From Umezawaea beigongshangensis (lineage in GTDB: Bacteria > Actinomycetota > Actinomycetes > Mycobacteriales > Pseudonocardiaceae): a stretch of 64,000 bases of DNA. Below, in pieces: positions 32,113 to 41,069 of the stretch (position 1 is the stretch's first letter; every line of letters starts with the position of its first letter). The DNA lies in NCBI RefSeq assembly GCF_016464305.1, contig NZ_JAEIOJ010000002.1, forward strand, positions 124,001 through 188,000, read 5' to 3'. Made by a program: the position numbers and the translations under genes. The notes beneath the pieces are model-generated. The model did not search any database. It saw only the letters and a list, made by a program, of their open reading frames with translations, and was not told where the DNA came from.

Positions 32113-35100
32113 GTGACCACCTCCGCGCGCCGCCTGCTCCGCTCCCTCGACCCGTTGCCCTTCGCCGAGCGGCAGCGCCTGCTGGCCCGCACCGCCCGCG
32201 ACCTGGTCGGCACGGACCAGCTCGACGGGCTGCTGCGCGACCTGCACGGACGAGGCGAGTTCGCGCGGCGGGCGGCGCTGCACGTGGCGCACGTCGCGGG
32301 CCACCGCGAGCACGTCGAGCGGTGCCTCTCGGCGGAGCAGACGACCGTGGTGCGGGCCGCGCTGGGGGTGGCGGTCAGGCTGGGCCTCCCGCCCGAGGTG
32401 TTCCTCGCGCGGCTGCCGCACCTGTCGGCCGCGCTGCGCCAGGGGCTGGTCGACGTGGTCCGGCGGCGCGGTGCGACCGCGCTGGCCGACGCCCTCCTGC
32501 CGGAGGTGCGGTCCCGGTACGGCGACCACGGGGCCACCGGGCTGCTCGTCGCGTGCTCGGGTGCGGTGGTGGCCGCCGCGTTGCCCGGACTGGAGCACGC
32601 GGTGGTGAACTGGCCCGCGCTCGCGCGCCGGCACCCCGACGAGTTCCTCGCCTTCGTCGAGGCCGAGCTGACCGCGACACCGGTGTCGTGGTGGCCGCGG
32701 GTGTGGCAGCGCCTGGGCGCCGGTGTGTCGGCCGCGGCACCGGCGCGACCGGCGCGGGTGCTGGACCTGGTGGAGCGGGTGCTCCCGCACGCCCCGCTCC
32801 CGCCGGGCTCCGACGACGTGATCGGCGGGCTGGCCCGGCACTCGCCCGACCGGGTGGCGCGCATCCTGCTGGACCCGCGCCGCGGCGGGCCCGTCCCGGA
32901 TCGACGGCCGCTGTGGCGGGCGCTGGCGGGTCTGCGGGACGCCGGGCTGATCGACCTGGCCCGCGTCCTGTCCGACCGGCAGTTGGTGCGGCTCCTGCAC
33001 GAACTGCCGCCGTCGCGGCGCGCGGCGGTCGCCACCGGTGCGGTCGGCGATCGCCCGGACGTGCCGCTGGCGGTGCTGGACGAGCTGCCCGGCGCGGCGC
33101 GGGCCGCCGAGGCCCGCCGGCTGCTGGCGCTGCGGAGCGTCGCGGACCACCCCGCGCGCCGGCTCGCGGTGACCGCCCGGCTCAGCTGGGACGAGGCGAG
33201 CCCGGTGCTGCGCGAGGCCGTCCGCGGCGCCGCGGCGGAGGAGCGCGCACGGGCGTACCCGCTCCACGTCGCGGCGGCCGCCGCCACCGGGGACCCCGGG
33301 GTGTTCGGGCCGGTCTGCGCCGGACTGACCCGGCTGGCGAACGAGCAGGACCCGGTGCGCGCCCCGGCGATCAGCGCGCTCGCCGCGGTGCCGGGCCGGC
33401 TGCTGCGCTCCGCGGAGACCACCTCGCTGACCCGGTTGATGGTCGACGCCCTCGCAGCGCGGGACTGCTCGCCGCAGACCCGGTGGGCGGTGCGCGCGCT
33501 GGCGGGGACGCTGATCCGCGAGGGCGTGGTGTCGCGGACTCCGGAGCTGGTGGACGCGGGGCTGACCGGGCTGGAAGGTCTCGGCGCGCACGCGGCCTCG
33601 ATCGACCTGTCCGGGCTGGACCGGGTCCTGCCGCGCGGTGCCGAGCACCACGTGTTCGAAGCGCTGCGGCCGCGCATCACGGCCGACGCGGCACGCGGCC
33701 GGTACCCGGTGCTGCTCGCGCTCGCCGCCGGACTGGGCCGCCGGGCCTGGACGGTGCCGCCGCTGCAGGACCTCCTGGACCGGGCGCGGTCCGCTTCCGA
33801 CGACGGGGTGGTCCGCCGGGCGGTGCACCTGTGGCTGGCGCCACCGGCCACCAGGGACGAGCGGGTGGCCGCGGTGCTCGCCCGCGACCCGTCCACGATC
33901 ACGCTGCCCGTCGTGCGGGAGACGATCGGCCGACGGCGCACCGACCTGCTGGACGCGGTGATCGGCCGACGGCTGCACGGCCGCTTCCTCAAGCGCGGCG
34001 TGCGCCACGTCCCGTCGTTCGCCCGGTGCTTCCACCGGTGGCTGCCGCGCCAGGTCGCCGCTCACGCGGCCGAACTGGCCGATCTCGCGACGGCGTCGCG
34101 CGTTCCGGCGCACGAGCGGGCGAGCGCCGTGCGCTCCCTCGGCCGGGTTCCCGGCAGCGCGGCCGTGCTGCGCGAGTTCCTCCGCGACGGCGAGGTCCAG
34201 GTGGTCGAGGCGGCGTTGTCCGCGTTGGCGTGGACGGACGAGCCGGAGGACGTGATCGGCGACCTGCTCGCCCACGCCGACACCGATCGCGCTCGGATGG
34301 CGGTGTACGCGGCGGTCAGGTGCGCGCGGTTCGTCGCGCCCGACCGGCTCGGCGAACTGCTGGAGCCGCTGCTGGACAGCCCGAAGGTGACCGCGCGCAA
34401 GGAGGCCGTCCGGCTGCTGGCCGAGCACCGTCCACCGGGCGCGCTGGCGCGGGTGGCCGGATCGTGGGACGGACCGGGCGCGCACCGCGACGTCCGGCGA
34501 GCGCTGGTGTCGGCGACGAGGTGGTTCCTCGACGACGAGGCCGCGTGGGACCTGCTGAGCAGAGCGGTCGCGGACGAGCGGGAGGTCGCGCTCGCGGTGC
34601 TGGGCGCGTCGCCGCAGACCGTGGCGCGGCAGCACCGCGCCCGCTACGCCGCGCTGGTGCGGACGGTCGCGGGCTCCGCCGACCCGGACACCGCGAACCC
34701 CGCGCTGTCCGTGCTGCGGAACTGGAGCCGGTGGGACGACGGCGCCGGTGACCTGCTGGTGCGCCTGGTGACCGACCTGGGCGGCACCGCGACCTGGAAC
34801 ACCGCGCTGACCTCGCTGGTGGACGTGTGCGCGGCGTCGGGCGACGTCGAGCCGCTGCGCGTCGCCGCGGCCGGTCTGGTCGCCGAGGCCGACCGGTTCG
34901 ACGCGGCCGAGGACCGCGATCTGCCCGCTCGGCAGCGGCTCGGCGTCCTGGTCCGGGTCGTGGCGCGGACGCGGGGCGTACCGGTGCTGCGCGCGGCGGC
35001 GCGGCTGCTGGCCGCCGACCTCGCGGCGACCCACCGCAACCTCGCCGTCGACCTCGCGCTCGCCGCGGTCCCGTGGGACGAGGAGGGCGCCGAACTGGAC

Positions 35101-35406
35101 GCGCTGCGCGAGGTGGCCCGGCTGGCCGACCGCCCGGCGCTCGCGCTGCGGGCCGGTGGCGAGGCGGCGCGGCACCTGGAGCCGCTGCTGCCCCGGCTGG
35201 CGCGCGAGCGGGTGCGCGCGGTCGCCGGGGAGCTGGCGGCGGACGGCACCACTGCCGCCGGGGTGCTCGCGCTCGCCGTCACCGCCCTCGCCGGGCGCGA
35301 CGCGGGCTGGCCCGAGTCGTGGCGCTCACTGCTGCGCGCCCTGCGCCGGCACGACGACCCGGACGTGCGGTACGCCGCGCTGGAGACCGTGACGACGGCG
35401 GAGTGA
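32113..35406 (+). CDS. Very large helical-repeat (HEAT-like) protein of unknown function
   Basis: A 1,097-residue protein rich in Leu, Ala and Arg, made almost wholly of antiparallel helix pairs. Clear HEAT-type units occur around residues 670-850, for example RASAVRSLGRVPGSAAVLREFL, EVQVVEAALSALAWTD and RARMAVYAAVRCARF (each a helix of the repeat). No signal peptide, membrane helix or catalytic motif is seen. Proteins of this size and build occur as orphans in many actinomycetes. They probably act as scaffolds, but that is family-level inference. GTG 32113 starts TTSARRLLRSLDPLPF; the frame upstream to 31984 is low-complexity. Single gene, followed 121 bp later by the UvrA-like gene. Confidence 0.75.
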   Translation: MTTSARRLLRSLDPLPFAERQRLLARTARDLVGTDQLDGLLRDLHGRGEFARRAALHVAHVAGHREHVERCLSAEQTTVVRAALGVAVRLGLPPEVFLARLPHLSAALRQGLVDVVRRRGATALADALLPEVRSRYGDHGATGLLVACSGAVVAAALPGLEHAVVNWPALARRHPDEFLAFVEAELTATPVSWWPRVWQRLGAGVSAAAPARPARVLDLVERVLPHAPLPPGSDDVIGGLARHSPDRVARILLDPRRGGPVPDRRPLWRALAGLRDAGLIDLARVLSDRQLVRLLHELPPSRRAAVATGAVGDRPDVPLAVLDELPGAARAAEARRLLALRSVADHPARRLAVTARLSWDEASPVLREAVRGAAAEERARAYPLHVAAAAATGDPGVFGPVCAGLTRLANEQDPVRAPAISALAAVPGRLLRSAETTSLTRLMVDALAARDCSPQTRWAVRALAGTLIREGVVSRTPELVDAGLTGLEGLGAHAASIDLSGLDRVLPRGAEHHVFEALRPRITADAARGRYPVLLALAAGLGRRAWTVPPLQDLLDRARSASDDGVVRRAVHLWLAPPATRDERVAAVLARDPSTITLPVVRETIGRRRTDLLDAVIGRRLHGRFLKRGVRHVPSFARCFHRWLPRQVAAHAAELADLATASRVPAHERASAVRSLGRVPGSAAVLREFLRDGEVQVVEAALSALAWTDEPEDVIGDLLAHADTDRARMAVYAAVRCARFVAPDRLGELLEPLLDSPKVTARKEAVRLLAEHRPPGALARVAGSWDGPGAHRDVRRALVSATRWFLDDEAAWDLLSRAVADEREVALAVLGASPQTVARQHRARYAALVRTVAGSADPDTANPALSVLRNWSRWDDGAGDLLVRLVTDLGGTATWNTALTSLVDVCAASGDVEPLRVAAAGLVAEADRFDAAEDRDLPARQRLGVLVRVVARTRGVPVLRAAARLLAADLAATHRNLAVDLALAAVPWDEEGAELDALREVARLADRPALALRAGGEAARHLEPLLPRLARERVRAVAGELAADGTTAAGVLALAVTALAGRDAGWPESWRSLLRALRRHDDPDVRYAALETVTTAE

Positions 35407-35514
35407 CGACGGCGGGCGACGGTGGCCGGTGCGCGCCGCCGTCGCCCCCGTTTGAGACTTGTCCAACTCGTTGCTCGGCTGTTGGCGCACGACTCTCAAC
35501 GGGAGGTTCAACGA

Positions 35515-35520
35515 TACGGT
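35515..35520 (+). promoter_or_regulatory. -10 box TACGGT for a leaderless UvrA-like gene
   Basis: TACGGT ends 7 nt before GTG 35528. The upstream 70 bp are rich in CAAC/GTTG words, including a direct repeat TCAACG (35496-35501 and 35508-35513), which may be a repressor site. Confidence 0.45.
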
Positions 35521-35527
35521 CGAATCC

Positions 35528-37843
35528 GTGACTGCCACGAAACAACGTGACCCCAGAGCGCCCGTCGCGGAGTGGATCCGGGTGGTCGGCGCGCGCGAGC
35601 ACAACCTCGCCGCCGTCGACGTCGAGATCCCCAAGCGGCGGCTCACCGTCGTGACCGGCGTGTCCGGATCGGGCAAGTCGTCGCTGGTGTTCGACACGAT
35701 CGCCCTGGAGGGGCGGCGGCAGATGAACGAGACGCTGCCCGTGTTCGTGCGCAACTTCCTGCCCTCGTCCGCCCGGCCCGCGGTCGACCTGATCGAGCAC
35801 CTGCCCGCCACCATCGCCGTCGACCAGCGTCCCCTCACCGGCGGCGCGCGTTCCACCGTCGGCACGATCACCGACGTCGCGCCGCTGCTGCGGTTGCTGT
35901 TCTCCCGCGCCGGTGTGCCGTTCGTCGGGTACGCCGACGCGTTCTCCTTCACGATGCCCGCCGGGATGTGCCCCGAGTGCGAGGGCACCGGCGAGATCAC
36001 CGACGTCGACCTGGACGCCTTCCTCGACCCGTCCAGGTCGCTGAACGAGGGGGCGCTGCGCGCACCGGTCTTCGCGGTGGACTCGCGGGACTGGCACCTC
36101 TTCGTCGCCTCCGGCCGTCTCGACCCCGACAAGCCGGTGGCGGAGTACTCCGAGCGGGAACGCCACGACCTGCTGCACTCCACGTCGGGCAAGGTGGCGC
36201 TGGAGGTGGCGGGCAAGCCGCTGAACCTGGCCTACGAGGGCGCGGTGGTGAAGTTCCGCCGCCGCTACATCGACCGCGACGAGGAGGCCGGGGGCAGGAC
36301 CAGGGCGATGGTCGAGGCGTTCACCACGACCGCGCCCTGCCGGGCCTGCGGGGGCACGCGGTTGTCGCCGCTCGCGCTGGACAGCAGGATCGAGGGCCGC
36401 AACATCGCGGAGCTGTCCGCGATGGAGGCCGACGAGCTGCTCGGGGTACTGACCGCGCTGGACCTGCCGGAGGTGCAGCCGGTCGTCGACGCCGTGGCGG
36501 CGGGGGTGCGTCACCTGGTGGAGATCGGACTGGGTCACCTGAGCCTGGACCGGCGCACGGCCACCCTCTCCGGTGGCGAGTCCCAGCGGGTCAAGATCGT
36601 GCGGCACCTGTCGAGCAGCCTCAACGACGTGCTGTACGTCTTCGACGAGCCGAGCACGGGACTGCACCCGCGCGACGTGCACCGGCTCACGGACCTGCTG
36701 CTCGCGCTGCGGGACAAGGGGAACACCGTGCTGGTGGTCGAGCACGACCGCGACGTGATCGCGGCGGCGGACCACGTGATCGAGATGGGGCCCGGCGCGG
36801 GCGCCGCCGGTGGCCGGGTCGTGTTCACCGGTGACGTGGCGTCGCTGGCCCGGTCCGGCACCGCGACCGGCCGGAGCACGACCGCCCTCGTCCGGCTCAA
36901 GGACGCGGTCCGCACCCCCACCGGTGTCCTGCCGGTCGTCGGCGCGCGCACGCACAACCTGCGCGACATCAGCCTCGACCTGCCCGCCGGTGTGCTCACC
37001 GTGGTCGCCGGGGTGGCGGGCGCGGGCAAGTCCAGCCTGATCAACGGGGCGTTCCGGGCCCAGCACCCGGAGGCCGTGATCGTCGACCAGTCGCTGCCGC
37101 ACGCGAACCGGCGGTCCACCACCATCACCTGGACCGGGGTCGCCGACCACGTCCGCGCCGAGTTCGCCCGCGCCAACGGCGTGAGACCCGCGCTGTTCAG
37201 CGCGAACTCCTCCGGCGCCTGCGCGACCTGCGCGGGCCTGGGGGTCGTGCACACCGACCTCGCCTCGCTGGACGGCGTGGCCCTGACGTGCCAGACGTGC
37301 GACGGCCGCCGCTTCTCCGACGACGTGCTGGAGCACCGGCTGCGCGGCGCGACCATCGGCGACGTCCTGGAGATGACGGTCGGCGAGGGGCGGGAGTTCT
37401 TCGCCGGCAACCGCCGCGTGGCCCCCGTGCTGGGTGCGCTGACCGACGTCGGCCTGGAGTACCTGCGGCTCGGCCAGCCGCTGACGAGCCTGTCCGGCGG
37501 CGAGAGCCAGCGCATCAAGCTGGCCACCCACCTGCACGACGGCCGCACGACCTACGTGCTCGACGAGCCGACGACCGGTCTGCACGTGACGGACGTCGAA
37601 CGGCTGCTGGGCGTCCTCGACCGGCTCGTGGACGACCGCGGTGCCACCGTGATCGTGGTCGAGCACGACCTGCACGTCGTCGCGCACGCCGACTGGGTCG
37701 TGGAACTGGGGCCGGAGGGCGGCAGCCGCGGGGGGCGGTTGCTCCACCGGGGCACGCCGCGCGAACTGCTCGACGTGGCCGGATCGCCGACCGGCACCCA
37801 CCTGCGCCGCGCCGTCACCGGCGTCGGGGAGGGCGCGGCGTGA
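35528..37843 (+). CDS. UvrA-like ABC ATPase, short form
   Basis: 771 residues against about 950 for housekeeping UvrA. It has both ATPase modules: Walker A GVSGSGKSS near residue 45 with signature LSGGESQRVKIV and Walker B YVFDEPSTGLHPRD; then GVAGAGKSS near 500 with LSGGESQRIKLATHL and YVLDEPTTGLH. Zinc-binding CxxC pairs are CPECEGTG, CRACGGTR, CATCAGLG and CQTCDGRR. The insert that binds UvrB in full-length UvrA appears shortened. Such short UvrA paralogues (UvrA2 and DrrC type) are linked to tolerance of DNA-binding drugs. A leaderless-type promoter precedes it, and the next small gene is translationally coupled. Confidence 0.85.
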   Translation: MTATKQRDPRAPVAEWIRVVGAREHNLAAVDVEIPKRRLTVVTGVSGSGKSSLVFDTIALEGRRQMNETLPVFVRNFLPSSARPAVDLIEHLPATIAVDQRPLTGGARSTVGTITDVAPLLRLLFSRAGVPFVGYADAFSFTMPAGMCPECEGTGEITDVDLDAFLDPSRSLNEGALRAPVFAVDSRDWHLFVASGRLDPDKPVAEYSERERHDLLHSTSGKVALEVAGKPLNLAYEGAVVKFRRRYIDRDEEAGGRTRAMVEAFTTTAPCRACGGTRLSPLALDSRIEGRNIAELSAMEADELLGVLTALDLPEVQPVVDAVAAGVRHLVEIGLGHLSLDRRTATLSGGESQRVKIVRHLSSSLNDVLYVFDEPSTGLHPRDVHRLTDLLLALRDKGNTVLVVEHDRDVIAAADHVIEMGPGAGAAGGRVVFTGDVASLARSGTATGRSTTALVRLKDAVRTPTGVLPVVGARTHNLRDISLDLPAGVLTVVAGVAGAGKSSLINGAFRAQHPEAVIVDQSLPHANRRSTTITWTGVADHVRAEFARANGVRPALFSANSSGACATCAGLGVVHTDLASLDGVALTCQTCDGRRFSDDVLEHRLRGATIGDVLEMTVGEGREFFAGNRRVAPVLGALTDVGLEYLRLGQPLTSLSGGESQRIKLATHLHDGRTTYVLDEPTTGLHVTDVERLLGVLDRLVDDRGATVIVVEHDLHVVAHADWVVELGPEGGSRGGRLLHRGTPRELLDVAGSPTGTHLRRAVTGVGEGAA

Positions 37844-38232
37844 CGCCCCCGTCCGTCGGCGACCGCCGCCGGTTCGCCGCCGCGGTCGCCGACGCCGCCG
37901 GGGCCGTGGCGGCGGTGCTCGGGGCGAACCCGCTGCGCGGCAGCGGACCGTACCCGATCGCCGAGGTGCTGCCGGTGCTCGTCGAGCAGCACGAGTCGCT
38001 GCGGGCGGCGGTCGACGGGTGGCCGGGGCCGCTGGCCGTCGACGCGGCGGGGAGGGAGGACCCGCTGGTCGTGGAGCTGGCGGGCCTCATGAGCTGCCTG
38101 CAACTGCTGCGCGTGCTGCACCACGGGCTCGACGGGGTGCCCGCCCCGCTGCGCGTCACCGCGAGCAGGCACCTCGCGACCACGCACCTGGTGGCCCGCC
38201 GCGTCCGCGACCGGGCGCGGCGGGCGAGCTAG
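37840..38232 (+). CDS. Small helical protein coupled to the UvrA-like gene
   Basis: Unrecognised protein of 130 residues, predicted all-helical (VADAAGAVAAVLGANPLRG, PLVVELAGLMSCLQLLRVLHHGLDGV, HLVARRVRDRARRAS). No signal peptide or known motif. GTG 37840 overlaps the stop of the UvrA-like gene by 4 bp, so the two are expressed together, and it may assist that ATPase. Codon use is typical of the window. Confidence 0.7.
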   Translation: MTPPSVGDRRRFAAAVADAAGAVAAVLGANPLRGSGPYPIAEVLPVLVEQHESLRAAVDGWPGPLAVDAAGREDPLVVELAGLMSCLQLLRVLHHGLDGVPAPLRVTASRHLATTHLVARRVRDRARRAS

Positions 38233-38398
38233 CGCTCCTCGGGAAGGGCGTGCCGCGGTTCCGCGCGGGAGGTGACCTCCAGCGTCCGGTGCGCCCCGTG
38301 CAGCAGCACCGGCGAGCAGCTCGGACCGGCCAGCCGACCGAGCCGGAGCCTTCATGTGAGCGCGAACAGTGCAACTCGTCGCGGTGCGGCACAACCCG

Positions 38399-38414
38399 CT
38401 GTTAGCGGTAACAG
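38399..38414. promoter_or_regulatory. LacI-type operator-like palindrome upstream of GH43
   Basis: CTGTTAGCGGTAACAG is a palindrome with 6-bp arms and a GCGG centre. It is close to TGTTAGCGCTAACA, a word that recurs before secreted glycosidase genes in actinomycetes and is attributed to LacI-family repressors. It sits just upstream of the putative promoter at 38420-38449. Confidence 0.6.
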
Positions 38415-38419
38415 AATCC

Positions 38420-38449
38420 TTGTTCCAGGCCGTGCACTCGCGCTACGGT
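38420..38449 (+). promoter_or_regulatory. Putative promoter of the GH43 gene
   Basis: TTGTTC (38420-38425) and TACGGT (38444-38449) with an 18-bp spacer, 6 bp after the sugar-type operator. The flanking words ACAGAATC and GCGCTACGGTG recur before the secreted beta-helix gene at 45 kb. Confidence 0.4.
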
Positions 38450-38679
38450 GGCCAGGACGCTCCCGGTCGTGCCGCCCCCGGAAGCGCACCACGGCCCCTG
38501 CTCGCGAGGAGGCGACGCACGAGTCCGCGCACGAGAACCACCGGGGCGGCACCCCACCACGTCCGCGCACCGCGACGACCTCTCCTCGCCAGCGGGACCA
38601 GCGCGTGCACACGCGCCCTCCGTCCGTCCACACCGGACGGGAACACCTCCTTTCCGTGCAGCGTCGCAGGGAGACGACC

Positions 38680-40179
38680 GTGACACCGACCACCCGAAGC
38701 ACACGCCGACCGCACCGCGCCGCTCTCGCCGTCGCCACGACGGCGGTCCTGCTCGGCGGGACCACCGCGGCCCCGCCGGTCGCGGCGTCCGCCGCGACGG
38801 TGGACACCAGCGCCTCGTACGTCCTGGTGAACCGCAACAGCGACAAGGCTCTGGACGTGTACGACCTCGCGACCGGCGACGGCGCGCGCATCTCGCAGTA
38901 CACCCGCAACGACGGCGCCTGGCAGCAGTGGCAGTTCGTCGACTCCGGCGGCGGCTACTACCGGCTGAGGTCGCGGCACAGCGGCAAGGTCCTGGACGTC
39001 TCCGGCGCCTCCACCGCGAACGGCGCCGCCCTCGTGCAGTGGACGGACCGCAACGCCGGCAACCAGCAGTTCCGGCTGGCGGACTCGGCGGACGGGTTCG
39101 TGCGGCTGATCAACCGCACCAGCGGCAAGGCGGTGGACGTCCTGGACTTCTCCACCGCCGACGGCGCGGACCTGGTGCAGTGGACCGACCTCGGCGGCAC
39201 GAACCAGCAGTGGCAGCTGGTGAAGCTCGGCGGGAGCGCTCCCGGCACGTTCACCAACCCGATCAAGCGCAACGGGCCCGACCCCTGGTTGCAGTACCAC
39301 GACGGGTACTACTACCTCGCCACGACGACGTGGAACTCCACGATCACCATGCGGCGCTCCACGACGCTGGCCGGTCTCAGCACGGCGGCCGACACCACGG
39401 TGTTCGACCTCTCCGGACGGCCCGGCGGGTGCTGCAACATGTGGGCGCCGGAGTTCCACCTGCTCGACGGGCGCTGGTACCTGTACTACGTGGCCGGGCA
39501 GAACGTCTCCGACTACAACCCCACGCAGCGGTTGCACGTGCTGGAGAGCGACGGCGCGAACCCGATGGGGCCGTACCGCTTCAAGGCCGACCTGGGGAAC
39601 ACGTGGGAACTCGATCCGAGCGTCCTGCGGGTCGGCGGCAAGCTCTACCTCATGGGCAGCGCGATGGACGGCACCCAGAGCCTGACCATCACGCCGCTGA
39701 GCAACCCCTACACGATCAGCGGTGCGCGCCGCACGATCAGCCAGCCCACCCTGGCCTGGGAGCAGCAGACCGCGCCGGTGAACGAGGGCGCGGAACCGCT
39801 GTACCGCAACGGGAAGACCATGATCGTGTACTCGGCCAGCGCGTGCTGGGGTCCGGACTACAAGCTCGGCCTGCTGACCCTCACCGGCACCGACCCGCTC
39901 AACCGCGCGCACTGGACGAAGTCGCCGAACCCGGTGTTCCAGCGCAACGACGGCAACGGCGTGTTCGCGCCGGGGCACAACGGGTTCTTCACCTCCCCCG
40001 ACGGCACCGAGGACTGGATCGTCTACCACGCCAACGACTCGGCGGGCGGCGGCTGCGACATGAACCGTTCGACCAGGGCCCAGAAGTTCACCTGGAACGC
40101 CGACGGGACGCCGAACTTCGGCACTCCCGCACGGCTGGGCACGACGCTTCCCGCGCCCTCCGGAGAACCCGGTACGTGA
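38680..40179 (+). CDS. Secreted GH43 alpha-L-arabinofuranosidase with ricin-type CBM
   Basis: Exported glycoside hydrolase, 499 residues. The signal peptide is RRPHRAALAVATTAVLLGGT with cleavage near ASAATVD. Residues about 45-185 form a beta-trefoil (CBM13-like) with three QxW-type repeats (QQWQF, QQFRL, QQWQL). The C-terminal five-bladed propeller is GH43: NGPDPWLQYHDGYYYLATT carries the general-base Asp, TWELDPSVL the pKa-modulating Asp, and VNEGAEPLYRNGK the acid Glu. The sequence style is that of exo-alpha-1,5-arabinofuranosidases (subfamily 26), acting on arabinan. GTG 38680 follows AGGGAG. Expression is probably sugar-controlled through the palindrome at 38399. Confidence 0.9.
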   Translation: MTPTTRSTRRPHRAALAVATTAVLLGGTTAAPPVAASAATVDTSASYVLVNRNSDKALDVYDLATGDGARISQYTRNDGAWQQWQFVDSGGGYYRLRSRHSGKVLDVSGASTANGAALVQWTDRNAGNQQFRLADSADGFVRLINRTSGKAVDVLDFSTADGADLVQWTDLGGTNQQWQLVKLGGSAPGTFTNPIKRNGPDPWLQYHDGYYYLATTTWNSTITMRRSTTLAGLSTAADTTVFDLSGRPGGCCNMWAPEFHLLDGRWYLYYVAGQNVSDYNPTQRLHVLESDGANPMGPYRFKADLGNTWELDPSVLRVGGKLYLMGSAMDGTQSLTITPLSNPYTISGARRTISQPTLAWEQQTAPVNEGAEPLYRNGKTMIVYSASACWGPDYKLGLLTLTGTDPLNRAHWTKSPNPVFQRNDGNGVFAPGHNGFFTSPDGTEDWIVYHANDSAGGGCDMNRSTRAQKFTWNADGTPNFGTPARLGTTLPAPSGEPGT

Positions 40180-40188
40180 TCCGCGATG

Positions 40189-40217
40189 TTTGACGGCCCC
40201 GCCTTCCCGGGCACAGT
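40189..40217 (+). promoter_or_regulatory. Putative promoter of the DUF2188-like gene
   Basis: TTGACG (40189-40194), 17-bp spacer, CACAGT (40212-40217). The leader to GTG 40252 contains GGAAGGAG. Confidence 0.4.
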
Positions 40218-40251
40218 GCGGTGGAGACGAGCGATCGGAAGGAGTGTCACC

Positions 40252-40482
40252 GTGCCGAAGGGCGACGTGGAGACCTACCACGAAGACGGCCAGTGGAAGA
40301 ACAAGGTCGAGGGCAACGAGCGGGCGTCGAACACCGCTGCCACCAAGGCGGACGCCGTCTCGGTGGGACGCGACATGGCGCGCGAGCGCGAGGTCGAGCA
40401 CGTGATCAAGAACGAGGACGGCACGATCTCGGAGAAGCACACCTACCCGCGCAGCAGGGACCACAACCCGCCCGCGGGCTGA
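40252..40482 (+). CDS. DUF2188-like small protein
   Basis: Small, very polar protein of 76 residues: VETYHEDGQWKNKVEGNERASN, then DAVSVGRDMAREREVEHVIKNEDGTI and EKHTYPRSRDHNPP. The pattern (H/W near the start, a helix of the AVxxGR type, then VEH-IKNxDG-I) is that of the DUF2188 fold, small stand-alone proteins of unknown function. GTG 40252 has GGAAGGAG 8 nt upstream; the frame upstream to 40186 belongs to the promoter. It ends at a strong hairpin and is monocistronic. Confidence 0.8.
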   Translation: MPKGDVETYHEDGQWKNKVEGNERASNTAATKADAVSVGRDMAREREVEHVIKNEDGTISEKHTYPRSRDHNPPAG

Positions 40483-40499
40483 GCGGACGGTCGAACCGG

Positions 40500-40534
40500 C
40501 CGGCGCGACCGCACCCCGGGTGCGGTCGCGCCGG
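40500..40534 (+). terminator. Strong hairpin after the DUF2188-like gene
   Basis: CCGGCGCGACCGCA (40500-40513) pairs perfectly with 40521-40534, and the CCC/GGG of the loop can extend the stem further. It lies 17 nt after the stop. It also abuts the broken end of the hydrolase remnant on the other strand. Confidence 0.7.
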
Positions 40535-40559
40535 TTCTGCGCGGGGACCTCGGACTCCC

Positions 40560-41069
40560 GGACTCGGCGTCGTAGCGGTACTCGCCGGGGAACAGGTCGA
40601 CGACGGACCGCATCCTGATCGCGGCGTTCACGACGGCACCGGCGGTGACCGGGACGTCGGTGTCGGCGAGCACCCGCAGTGCCACCGCCCCGCCCAGCGA
40701 GCCGCCGAGCACGCCGATCGGACCGTCGTCCACCCGCAGCTGCGCACGGATCGACGCCAGTGCGGCCGGGAACTCCTCGGTGGCCTGCCGGACGAACGGG
40801 TGCAGGAAGGACATCAGGGGGTCCTCGCGCATCAGCTGCACGACGGCGTCCGTGCCGCCGTCGACCGCGCGAGCCCCGCACATCGGCATGCCGAGGTGCA
40901 CCCGCCACGCGGGCAGGCCGTGCATCGGCAGCGCGGCGGCGAACGCGGCGTCCGACCTCGGCGCGTCCAGCACGTGCCAGGTGACGAGCAGCGGCGCGGG
41001 GTCGTCGCCGACCGGTGGCAGGGCGGTGAAGGGCACCCCGGCGGCCGTGCCCGTGATCGGTGAGCGCAT
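40560..41069 (-). pseudogene. Truncated alpha/beta hydrolase
   Basis: From ATG 41069 about 165 codons of an alpha/beta hydrolase are intact: PAPLLVTWHVLDAPRSDAAF, LPMHGLPAWRVHLGMPM, and the nucleophile elbow GVLGGSLGGAVALRVLAD. The frame loses homology after VVDLFPGEYRYDAES and runs on to a stop at 40443 through the neighbouring gene's terminator. The C-terminal third, with the acid and His of the triad, is missing. The 41070-41292 region upstream holds no gene. Confidence 0.65.

Larger units (their letters stand above)
38233..38679 (+). other. Regulatory region upstream of the GH43 gene
   Basis: This 447-bp gap has no convincing gene. The first 150 bp hold only short Arg-rich frames. From 38399 it carries a sugar-regulator-type palindrome and a promoter-like block (separate entries), then about 230 bp of leader before the GTG at 38680. 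Confidence 0.5.

Noticed and set aside
31666-35175. A 1,169-codon open frame on the minus strand opposite the helical-repeat gene
   Set aside because: It is a shadow frame created by high GC. It is rich in His, Arg, Gln and Gly with no family motif, while the plus-strand frame has coherent helical repeats and a promoter.
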